Positions 56,325-63,664 of a stretch of 64,000 nucleotides of DNA are shown here, one piece after another. The notes beneath the pieces are model-generated. The model did not search any database. It worked only from the letters and a program-made list of their open reading frames with translations, and was not told the origin of the DNA. The stretch comes from Iamia sp963728655 (lineage in GTDB: Bacteria > Actinomycetota > Acidimicrobiia > Acidimicrobiales > Iamiaceae): contig CAVSLD010000001.1 in the NCBI GenBank assembly GCA_963728655.1, forward strand, positions 186,001 through 250,000. Reading direction: 5' to 3'. Made by a program: the position numbers and the translations under genes. Each line of letters starts with the position of its first letter. Position 1 is the stretch's first letter.

Positions 56325-57034
56325 GCCTGCCCGGCGCCGGCGCCGTCCTGGCCGCCCAGGCCGCCGCCCTGCCCCAGCCCGACCAGCTGTGCGGGCCCTT
56401 CGCCGCTCGCGCCGCGCTCCATGCCGTGCTCGACCCGTCCGAGGTCCCCTCCCTCGAGGTGCTGGCCCGGGCGGCGGGCACCTCCGTCTGGCCCGAGGAG
56501 GTCGCCGGCCACCGCCCCCGGGGCGCGACCCCCCACCGCACCGGCTGGGACGACCTGCCCGTGGCCGCGGACCCCGGGGCGAGCGGCACCGACGCCGTCG
56601 GGCTGGCACGGGGTGTGGTCGCGGCCACCGAGGGCGCGGTGACGGTCGTGCCCGTCGCGGGGACCGGGGCCACCGCCGAGGCGCTCATGGCCCTGCTGGC
56701 GGGCATCGCCGGGGCCGACGTCGCCGTGGGGGTCGTCGCCAACGCGCGCACCGGCATCCTCGACCCGGCGTCGGGCTGGGACGTGGGCCACTTCGTGGTG
56801 CTGTGGGCCCTCGACCCGGACGCCGGGCGGGTGGCCGTGGCCGACACCTACCCCGAGCTGGGAGCCCCCGACGAGCCCCCGGGGTGCCGGTGGGTGCCGC
56901 TCGCCGACCTGGCCGCCGCCGTCGGTGCCCCTCCTGGTCGGGGCCTGCTGCTGGTGCTGCACCCCGACGGCGAGGCCGCGGTGCGGGCCCTCGTGGCCGG
57001 GATCGGCCTGGCCACCACGATCTGGTCGACCTGA
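56312..57034 (+). CDS. DUF6885-type / papain-like-fold protein coupled to GS-like ligase
   Basis: The 240-residue protein contains PQPDQLCGPFAARAALHAVL and DVGHFVVLWALDPDAGRVAV followed by ADTYPELG. A Cys after Gln-Leu, a downstream GHFVVL His and an Asp match the Cys-His-Asp order of C39-like papain folds. It resembles DUF6885 annotations. A peptidase, amidase or transglutaminase-like role is inferred, not shown. Its ATG lies inside the last codons of the GS-like gene, so both products are likely made together and may act on the same gamma-glutamyl compound. Confidence 0.7.
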   Translation: MAVLSLPGAGAVLAAQAAALPQPDQLCGPFAARAALHAVLDPSEVPSLEVLARAAGTSVWPEEVAGHRPRGATPHRTGWDDLPVAADPGASGTDAVGLARGVVAATEGAVTVVPVAGTGATAEALMALLAGIAGADVAVGVVANARTGILDPASGWDVGHFVVLWALDPDAGRVAVADTYPELGAPDEPPGCRWVPLADLAAAVGAPPGRGLLLVLHPDGEAAVRALVAGIGLATTIWST

Positions 57035-57056
57035 CGGACCGACGGCCGGCGCGCGG

Positions 57057-57878
57057 TCAGGCCTGGTCGAACACCCGGCCCAGCCCGGCCACCAGCCAGC
57101 GGCCGTCCTCGGGCACGTCGTGGTCGAGCGGGGCGCGGTAGCTCAGGGCCTCGAGCAGCGGCACGGCGGCGCCGCCGAGGCGGACGGCCCCGTCGGGGGC
57201 GGGGCCGTCGTGCACCCGGACCCCGTCGGCGACCTCGACCACGAACCGGGCGTCCGGGTCGGTGGCGTCGACGACCAGCGCCCCTCGACCCGCATCGCCC
57301 TGGGTGACCGCGAAGGTGGGGGCCAGGGCGGCGCAGTAGACGAGGGCGGGCCGCACCTCGTCGGCCTCGACCGGTGCCGCCAGGCCGAGGGGCAGGGCGA
57401 TGTCGCGCTCGTGGACCCACGCGTCCCAGAGGGCGTGGGCGACCAGCGCGTCGAGCGGCACGTCACCCGGCGGCGCCTCGGCCAGCACGGACCAGTCGTC
57501 CACGAGGGCGAGGGCGGCGTCGAGCGCCTCGCTCGCCGCGAGCAGGCCGGCGAGCACCTCCTCACCGCCCTTGGTCCGGTCGACCATCGCCGCAGGGGTG
57601 GCCACCGGGTCGAAGGTCGCCATGATGCGGGTCGGCTGCCCGGCCAGCCCGGCGCCGATCGACAGGGCCCAGAAGCCGGTGGCGGTGGTGAGGTGGTCCA
57701 CGACGTCGCGCGCCGTCCAGCCGTCGCACCGGCTCGGGGCGGCCCACTGCGCGTCGTCGAGGGTGGCCAGCAGGTCGGCCAGCCGCCGGCGCTGCCGGGC
57801 CGAGGCCCCCGCCAGGTCACCCAGGTCGAGGTCGAGCCGGAGCAGGCCGGGGTCGTCGTAGCGAGGCGTGAGCTGCAC
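57057..57878 (-). CDS. Mycothiol-dependent maleylpyruvate isomerase family protein
   Basis: The 273-residue protein has an N-terminal DinB-like four-helix domain (DDAQWAAPSRCDGWTARDVV, DHLTTATGFW) with the metal His residues in VDHL and HALWDAWVHERD, and a C-terminal SCP-like domain (ADGVRVHDGPAPDGAVRLGG). This is the MDMPI_N family, whose members use mycothiol as cofactor in actinobacteria. The substrate is unknown. The GTG at 57878 follows TACCGT by six bases. It is convergent with the preceding gene (22 nt between stops). Confidence 0.85.
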   Translation of the reverse strand: MQLTPRYDDPGLLRLDLDLGDLAGASARQRRRLADLLATLDDAQWAAPSRCDGWTARDVVDHLTTATGFWALSIGAGLAGQPTRIMATFDPVATPAAMVDRTKGGEEVLAGLLAASEALDAALALVDDWSVLAEAPPGDVPLDALVAHALWDAWVHERDIALPLGLAAPVEADEVRPALVYCAALAPTFAVTQGDAGRGALVVDATDPDARFVVEVADGVRVHDGPAPDGAVRLGGAAVPLLEALSYRAPLDHDVPEDGRWLVAGLGRVFDQA

Positions 57879-57884
57879 GCCGCC

Positions 57885-57890
57885 ACGGTA
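57885..57890 (-). promoter_or_regulatory. -10 box TACCGT for the MDMPI-like gene
   Basis: On the minus strand TACCGT, six bases (GGCGGC), then GTG at 57878. Confidence 0.5.
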
Positions 57891-58018
57891 CGCCTGCGCC
57901 CTGCGGGGCGCCCCGGTGGCGTGCGCCTCGTCGCCGCGACCGCCGATGAGTCCGGGCGCGTGCCGTCGTCATCGAGGTGCGGGCCGCGTCCGGCTCCGCC
58001 CACCCCGGAGGAGCCGAC

Positions 58019-58249
58019 ATGGCCACCGATCCACCTGCGGCACCGACGGCGAAGGGCCCGGCGTCGTACTTCCCCTCCATCGAGCGCACCTACGGTCGCC
58101 CGGTGGACGAGTGGCTCGAGGTCGTCCGGGAGCGGGAGCCCGAGGCGCACATGGCCACGGTCGCCTGGCTCAAGACCGAGCACGGCCTGGGTCACGGCCA
58201 CGCCAACGCCCTGGTCGCCCACGTCCGGGCGGAGAGCGCCGGTGGCTGA
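58019..58249 (+). CDS. DUF4287 domain protein
   Basis: The 76-residue protein is a single DUF4287 domain: ASYFPSIERTYGRPVDEWLE, then ATVAWLKTEHGLGHGHANAL. Function unknown; in other bacteria this domain is often joined or adjacent to DUF5655/DUF1801. Here the next gene is a DUF1801-type protein whose GTG overlaps its stop by eight bases. A GGAGGA site precedes the ATG. Confidence 0.8.
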   Translation: MATDPPAAPTAKGPASYFPSIERTYGRPVDEWLEVVREREPEAHMATVAWLKTEHGLGHGHANALVAHVRAESAGG

Positions 58250-58600
58250 GCACCACCTCCCCGCGCCGGGGCCCGTCGACGAGGGCGCGCAGGCCTACAT
58301 CGACGTCCTCGCCCCGGACGCCCGCGCCCTGTTCGACCGCGTCCACGGCCTCGTCCTCGACGCGGTGCCCGACACGAGGGTGACCATGGCCTAGCCATGC
58401 CCACCTACGTGGCCGGCGGGCACCGCCTGCACGTGGCCGCGTGGCGCCACGGGCTCTCGCTCTACGGGTGGCGGGAGGGCGATGCCGGCGGCCCGCAGCT
58501 GCTCGATGCGCTCGGCGACGCCGCGGGGGCGAGGCCCCCGGCGCGCCGGGAGGTGTCGCGGTACCGTCGAGGCACGCGACCCGAGGGGACGGAGACGTGA
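58242..58600 (+). pseudogene. DUF1801/DUF5655-type protein, interrupted by one-base deletion
   Basis: The first frame (from GTG 58242) encodes GAQAYIDVLAPDARALFDRV, then VPDTRVTMA and stops at 58396. The next frame continues as MPTYVAGGHRLHVAAWRHGL and LSLYGWREGDAGG. The family reads ...AY(G/A)MPTY..., so restoring one base at TAGCC (58392-58396) gives TMAYAMPTY and one protein of about 119 residues. Its end overlaps the next gene. DUF1801 proteins are small and of unknown or iron-chaperone-like role. The break is probably a sequencing or very recent mutation. Confidence 0.6.
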
Positions 58601-59409
58601 CCAAGCTGAGGCTGATCGGCGTGCTGGCGATCGTGGCGGTGGCGGCGGCGTCGTGCACCTACCACGACCGCGCCCAGGTGATCCGCGACGAGGGCGGCGC
58701 CGTCCCCTGGTGGTGCAACCCGACCGAGGAGATCCCCGTCACCGACGGACCCGCCTCGGGCACCGTCGACTGGTACGCCGGCCAGCACAAGCAGCCGCTG
58801 TCCTGGGACGCCTGCCTCGCCTTCTCGTCCCAGATCGACGCAGCCAAGGCCTACGCCGAGCAGTGGCCGACGGCGGGCGCCGCCGAGGCCGCCGGGTTCC
58901 GGAAGGTCACGGGCTACGTCCCCGGCATGGGGACGCACCACGTCCGGGGCGGGATCACGCCCCAGATGCTGAACAGCCCGGACTTCGACCCCGACGACCC
59001 CATCCTCGACGACGTCGGCCTCGACGACCGGTTCGACCCGACCCGGCCCGAGGTCCTCCAGTACGACGGCAACGGACCGTCGGCCCGGCTCGTGGGGTTC
59101 GACTACTACGTCCGGACCGACACCGGGCTGCCGCCGGAGGGCTTCCCCGGGGGCAACGACTGGTGGCACCACCACCCGCTCATCTGCCACCGGACGACCG
59201 ACGCGGCGATGGTCGGGTTCAACATGAGCGACGCCGCCTGCTCCTCGGTCGGCGGCATCAACGTCGACTTCTCGAACTACTACATGCTCCACGTGTGGGT
59301 CCTCGACGACATGACCTTCGAGCCCGACGTGTTCGCAGGGATGATGCCCTGCATCTCCGGTGGCACGGCGATCCACGACGAGCTGCACCCCTGCCACAAG
59401 CGCCGATAG
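58597..59409 (+). CDS. Cys/His-rich lipoprotein of unknown function
   Basis: The 270-residue protein has a lipoprotein signal (LIGVLAIVAVAAASC, lipobox AAASC). The mature part contains VPWWCNPTEE, GYVPGMGTHHVRGG, DWWHHHPLICHRT and a late HDELHPCHK. The clustered His and Cys residues suggest a metal site, possibly copper- or zinc-related, exposed on the outer membrane face. No family is firmly recognised. The GTG at 58597 overlaps the end of the preceding frame; a TACCGT hexamer lies at 58562-58567. A GMC oxidoreductase gene follows after 106 nt. Confidence 0.75.
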   Translation: MTKLRLIGVLAIVAVAAASCTYHDRAQVIRDEGGAVPWWCNPTEEIPVTDGPASGTVDWYAGQHKQPLSWDACLAFSSQIDAAKAYAEQWPTAGAAEAAGFRKVTGYVPGMGTHHVRGGITPQMLNSPDFDPDDPILDDVGLDDRFDPTRPEVLQYDGNGPSARLVGFDYYVRTDTGLPPEGFPGGNDWWHHHPLICHRTTDAAMVGFNMSDAACSSVGGINVDFSNYYMLHVWVLDDMTFEPDVFAGMMPCISGGTAIHDELHPCHKRR

Positions 59410-59515
59410 GGCATGTAGCGACACCGGGCGGCGGCCGCCGCCCGGCAGAGGCGCGGGGCGGGCGGTAGAACCGAGGCCGAGCACCCCGGACGGGGCGCAG
59501 GCAAGGGGATCCGAC

Positions 59516-61363
59516 GTGGCCGACGAGACCTTCGACGTGGTGGTGGTGGGTGGAGGCTCGGCCGGTGCGGTCGTGGCCGCCCGGCTGAGCGAGGACCCGA
59601 CGTGTCAGGTCGCCCTGGTCGAGGCCGGCGGCCCGCCCCCTCCCGAGGAGCTGATGCCGGCAGCGTGCGCCTCGCTGCAGGTCGACCCCGAGGTCGACTG
59701 GATGTACACCGCCGACCCCGGCGGGACCGGGAAGGGCCTCACCGGCGGGCGGATGATGGTGCCCCGGGGGAAGATGCTGGGCGGCTCCTCCGGCCTCAAC
59801 TACATGGCCTACGTGCGCGGCCACCCCGGCGACTTCGACGCCTGGGCCGAGCAGGGCGCGACGGGCTGGAGCCACGACGAGGTCCTGCCCTACTTCAAGA
59901 AGAGCGAGGGCCTGGCGCCCAGCGGCGACATCGTGGTCGACACCGACGCCCACAGCACCGAGGGCCCGCTGGGCGTGTCGGTCCGCTCGCCGGTCATCAC
60001 CGGGGCCCGCGAGTTCGTCGAGGCGGCGGTGGCCGCCGGCATCCCCGACGGTGACTACAACGGCCGCGACCGCACCCGGCCCGAGGGCGTGGCCTCCCTC
60101 CTGCAGACCACGACCCGCGACGGCAAGCGCTCCAGCACCTACCACGCCTTCCTGGAGGGCGAGGTCGCGGAGCGGCCCAACCTCACCGTCATCACCCACG
60201 CCCAGGTCACCGGTCTCGTCCTCGACGACGCCGACGGCGGCCTGGTGGCGCGAGGCGTCACCTACCTCCGCGCCGACGGCACCACCGGCACCGCCACCGC
60301 CGCGCGCGAGGTGGTGCTGTCCGGCGGTGCGTTCGGCTCGCCGCAGATCCTGATGTTGTCGGGCATCGGGCCCCGGGCCGAGCTGGAGGACGTCGGCGTC
60401 ACCTGCCGCCTCGACGCCCCCGACGTGGGCAAGCACCTGAAGGACCACCTCCAGGTCGGGCTGTTCTTCCCCGCCCCCGGCGGCGGCGTGTCCATGGGCG
60501 CCCTCGGCGTCGCCTTCGGGCCCGACGCCCTGCGGGCGCCGGCCGGGCCCCTCCCCGCCGACCCGGCCGACGATGCCGACCTGCCCGAGCCCCTCGCCGC
60601 CCTCAAGGCCGAGGCCGAGCGCCAGGTCGGCGAGTGGGCCACGACCGGCAACGGCCTGGCGTCGTCGTCGCTCTACGACGCCTCGGCCTGGTACTCCACC
60701 GGCCTGGGCGACGATCACACCCACGATGCCCAGCTCGCGGTGTTCGTCTGCGGCTACAACCCCCAGATCTGGGAGGCGGTGCTGCGGGTCGACCCGACCG
60801 AGTACTTCGACGACCCGGCCGAGCGCCTGGGCCCCGACGCCGAGTCCGTCATCGTGCTGGCCAACCCGGTCCAGCCCCACAGCGAGGGCGAGGTGGTGCT
60901 GGCCAGCGCCGATCCCACCGCCGATCCCGACATCCGCATGAACTACTACGGCGACCCCCACGACATGCGGGTGATGCTGGCCGTGCTGCGCCGGGCCCTC
61001 GACGTCGCCGCCCACTGGCCCGGCGACCGGCTGGGCCCGTTGCTCGTGCCGAAGAAGCTGGCCGAGGCCCACGGCCACACCGAGGGCGACGAGCCCACCG
61101 ACGCCCTGCTCGAGGACATGGCCCGGCACTACTCCTTCACCGTGTACCACCCGACCAGCACCTGTCGGATGGGGAGCGTGGTCGACGAGCGCCTCCGGGT
61201 GCTCGGCGTCGAGCACCTGCGGGTGGCCGACGCCAGCGTGATGCCCAACGTGGTGAGCGGCAACACCAACGCGGCGTGCATCATGATCGGGGAGAAGGCG
61301 GCCGAGATGATCGCCGCCGACCACGGCCTCGCCCTCCACGAGGTCGTCGGTACGGGCGCCTGA
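59516..61363 (+). CDS. GMC family FAD-dependent oxidoreductase
   Basis: The 615-residue flavoprotein has the N-terminal FAD loop VVVGGGSAGAVVAARLSEDP, GKMLGGSSGLNYMAYVRGHP (GMC signature 1), LSGGAFGSPQILMLSGIGP (GMC signature 2) and a C-terminal HPTSTCRMG with SGNTNAACIMIGE. It oxidises an alcohol (choline- or aryl-alcohol-like) using FAD. Two insertions (about 330-380 and 500-525) make it longer than the 530-560 average. An AAGGGG site lies upstream of the GTG. The substrate is unknown. Confidence 0.9.
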   Translation: MADETFDVVVVGGGSAGAVVAARLSEDPTCQVALVEAGGPPPPEELMPAACASLQVDPEVDWMYTADPGGTGKGLTGGRMMVPRGKMLGGSSGLNYMAYVRGHPGDFDAWAEQGATGWSHDEVLPYFKKSEGLAPSGDIVVDTDAHSTEGPLGVSVRSPVITGAREFVEAAVAAGIPDGDYNGRDRTRPEGVASLLQTTTRDGKRSSTYHAFLEGEVAERPNLTVITHAQVTGLVLDDADGGLVARGVTYLRADGTTGTATAAREVVLSGGAFGSPQILMLSGIGPRAELEDVGVTCRLDAPDVGKHLKDHLQVGLFFPAPGGGVSMGALGVAFGPDALRAPAGPLPADPADDADLPEPLAALKAEAERQVGEWATTGNGLASSSLYDASAWYSTGLGDDHTHDAQLAVFVCGYNPQIWEAVLRVDPTEYFDDPAERLGPDAESVIVLANPVQPHSEGEVVLASADPTADPDIRMNYYGDPHDMRVMLAVLRRALDVAAHWPGDRLGPLLVPKKLAEAHGHTEGDEPTDALLEDMARHYSFTVYHPTSTCRMGSVVDERLRVLGVEHLRVADASVMPNVVSGNTNAACIMIGEKAAEMIAADHGLALHEVVGTGA

Positions 61364-61393
61364 CGAGCGACCGCGGCGGCGTCTGGAGAGCGC

Positions 61394-61885
61394 TCAGCGG
61401 CCACCGGGGACGGAGAAGTCCCGGTCGACGTCGGACGGGGGGACGGGCCAGCCCTTGCCCTCCGGGGGCTGGTAGCCACTGGCCGCGATGTCCTCCATCA
61501 CGTGGGCCATGTTGAGCAGGTCCTCCTCGTAGCGGAACCGCCCGTCGCCGGCGTAGAGGAGCGTCGAGATGCCGGACTGCTCGTGGTCCCGGCCGTCGGT
61601 GCCGGGGATGACCTGGCGCCACTTCACCACCACGGTGTCGCCGTCGATCAGGTGGAAGTCGGTGGGGAAGGTCCAGCCCTCGAGGCCCTCCATGGCCTCG
61701 CCGAACACCGTGGCCCGCATCTCCTCCAGCCCCTCGCAGCGCCCCCACGCCGGATCGATGAACACGGCGTCGTCGGTGAAGTGGGCGGCCAGGTCGGCCC
61801 ACGTCCCCTGCCCGGCATCGATGCGGGCGCGGGTGGCGAGGTAGGCGAGGACGGCGGCCTCGACCTCGTCGCGGCTGTGGCTCAT
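61394..61885 (-). CDS. NTF2-like (SnoaL-type) protein
   Basis: The 163-residue protein has the NTF2 fold sequence pattern: LATRARIDAGQGTWADLAAH, FTDDAVFIDPAWGRCEGLEE, then DTVVVKWRQVIPGTDGRDHE. It may be a small ketosteroid-isomerase-like enzyme or binding protein. It is convergent with the GMC gene (30 nt between stops) and lies downstream of the broken WYL regulator gene on the same strand. Confidence 0.8.
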   Translation of the reverse strand: MSHSRDEVEAAVLAYLATRARIDAGQGTWADLAAHFTDDAVFIDPAWGRCEGLEEMRATVFGEAMEGLEGWTFPTDFHLIDGDTVVVKWRQVIPGTDGRDHEQSGISTLLYAGDGRFRYEEDLLNMAHVMEDIAASGYQPPEGKGWPVPPSDVDRDFSVPGGR

Positions 61886-61951
61886 CGCGGGCTCCTGGTG
61901 TCGGCGGCGGGTGCGCCGGTCCTACCAGACCCCCGGCCGCGGCGCGCCGGC

Positions 61952-62688
61952 TCACCCCGGGTCGACGACGACCGTCCCCACGCCCTCGGGCAGGGGCCCG
62001 AACACGTCCTCCAGGTCGCGGGGCGCGACCCGCTCGGTGGTCAGCACCGCCCGGTCGATGCGGTCGAGGCGGAACCAGCGCCCGCCCCGTCGTCGGCGGC
62101 ACCACCCGAGCAGGTACCAGTGGTCCCGGGTGAGGGCGTAGGTGAGGGGCTCGACAGGACGCCGCTCGGTGCTCTTGCCTCCGGCGTCGGTGTAGTCGAG
62201 CACCACGACGACCTGGTCGCGGATCGCCTCGTCGACGATCCGGGCGGCGCCGCGGCCGGTCGGGCCGCCGGGGCGCGCCGCGGGCGTCGGTGCCGGCCTC
62301 GGCCCGGTAGTGGATCCGCCCGCCCAGGGCGGCGGCCGCCTCGCGGTCCTCGGGCCGCATGGCCCCCAGGAGCTTGGTCGAGCGCGGTCCGCCCGTCGGG
62401 GGCGAAGGGCAGGTCGCGCGCCACGGCGAGGGCCACCGCGAGGGCGGTGGCCTCCCGGGCCGAGAAGGTGAGCGGGGGCAGGGTGGCGGCGGGGTCGAGG
62501 ACGTAGCCGCCACCGGGCCCCGCCGTGGCCCACACCGGCACGCCGGCCTCCTGGAGGGCGGTGACGTCGCGCTTGACGGTCCGGGTGGCCACCTCGAACC
62601 GCTCGGCCAGCTGGGCGCCGGTGCGGCCACGGGGCCCGGCGGCGCGCAGCTCCTCGGCGAGGGCGTAGAGGCGGTCGGTGCGGTTCAC
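61952..62688 (-). pseudogene. WYL-domain DeoR-type regulator with two frameshifts
   Basis: Three consecutive minus-strand frames form one protein. The first encodes a winged helix (NRTDRLYALAEELRAAG, LAERFEVATRTVKRDVTALQ, GGGYVLDPAATLPPLTFSAR). The second encodes TKLLGAMRPEDREAAAALGG. The third encodes a WYL domain (IVDEAIRDQVVVVLDYTDAG, YALTRDHWYLLGWCRRRRGG). One extra base near 62381 and one in the C run near 62270 would explain the breaks. WYL regulators bind DNA and sense nucleic-acid or small-molecule ligands. The divergent hydrolase gene is a plausible target. Confidence 0.7.
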
Positions 62689-62745
62689 GGGTGTCCGGTA
62701 GACGGTGACAGGACGGTGTCACCAGGAGAGGCGCACGGTAGCCCC

Positions 62746-63615
62746 ATGACCGACGCACCTGCCCCCACCCGCCTCCTCGACCGGCCCGACGGCCGCACCG
62801 TCGCGGTCGACGTCACCGGCCCCGACGACGCGCCCGTCGTCGTGCTGCTCCACTCCTCGCCCGGCTCCCGGTGCTTCGACCCCGACCCCGACGTCACCGC
62901 CGCCGCCGGGGTCCGCCTCGTCACCGTGGACCGCCCCGGCTACGGCGCCTCGTCGCCATGGCCCGAGGGCACCGTGCCGTCCCTCGCAGCCGGCGCCGAC
63001 GACGTGGCCGCGACCCTCGACGAGCTGGCCGTGGACGACGCCGCGGTGGTGGGGTGGTCCGCCGGGGGGCGGGTCGCCGCCGGCGTCGCCGCCCGCCACC
63101 CGGACCGGGTCCGCGCCCTCGCCCTCGTCGGCACGCCGTCGCCGGCCGACGACTCGTGGATCCCGCCCGAGCACCAGGCCATGCTCGACCCCCTGCGCGC
63201 CGACCCGGGCACCGCGACCGCCTCGCTCACCGCCATCCTCTCCCGGTTCCTGGGCGAGGACCCCGAGGTGGCCCTGGCCTCCAACACCGGGGAGGCCGAC
63301 GCCGCCCTGCTGGTCGACCCCGCGGTGCGGGCCCGGGTCCTGCGCATGCACGCCGAGGCCCTGCGCCAGGGGCCCGTGGGCATCGCCGCCGACATCGTCG
63401 CCGACCAGGTCGCCGACTGGGGCTACGACCCGACCTCCATCGGCGCCCCGGCCCACCTCTTCTCCAGCGAGGACGACTTCATCACCCCGAGCCACCTGCG
63501 GTGGTGGGCCGACGCCATGGTCGACAGCACCACCCACACCACCTCGGGGATCGGCCACATGCTCGTCGTGACCCAGTGGGCCGAGGTCCTGGGCTCCGCC
63601 GGGCACCCCTGCTGA
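62746..63615 (+). CDS. Alpha/beta hydrolase
   Basis: The 289-residue protein has LLHSSPGSRCFDPDP (oxyanion region), nucleophile Ser in VVGWSAGGRVAAGVA, and late Asp (SSEDDFITP) and His (GIGHMLVV) to complete the triad. It belongs to the broad esterase/haloalkane-like family; the substrate is unknown. An AGGAGAGG site lies 14 bases before the ATG. It is divergent from the WYL regulator gene, with only 57 nt between starts. Confidence 0.88.
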   Translation: MTDAPAPTRLLDRPDGRTVAVDVTGPDDAPVVVLLHSSPGSRCFDPDPDVTAAAGVRLVTVDRPGYGASSPWPEGTVPSLAAGADDVAATLDELAVDDAAVVGWSAGGRVAAGVAARHPDRVRALALVGTPSPADDSWIPPEHQAMLDPLRADPGTATASLTAILSRFLGEDPEVALASNTGEADAALLVDPAVRARVLRMHAEALRQGPVGIAADIVADQVADWGYDPTSIGAPAHLFSSEDDFITPSHLRWWADAMVDSTTHTTSGIGHMLVVTQWAEVLGSAGHPC

Positions 63616-63664
63616 GCTCGGAGCGGGCCGCCGGCCCGGCCCGCCGCTCTGCGAGGCTGGGGCC

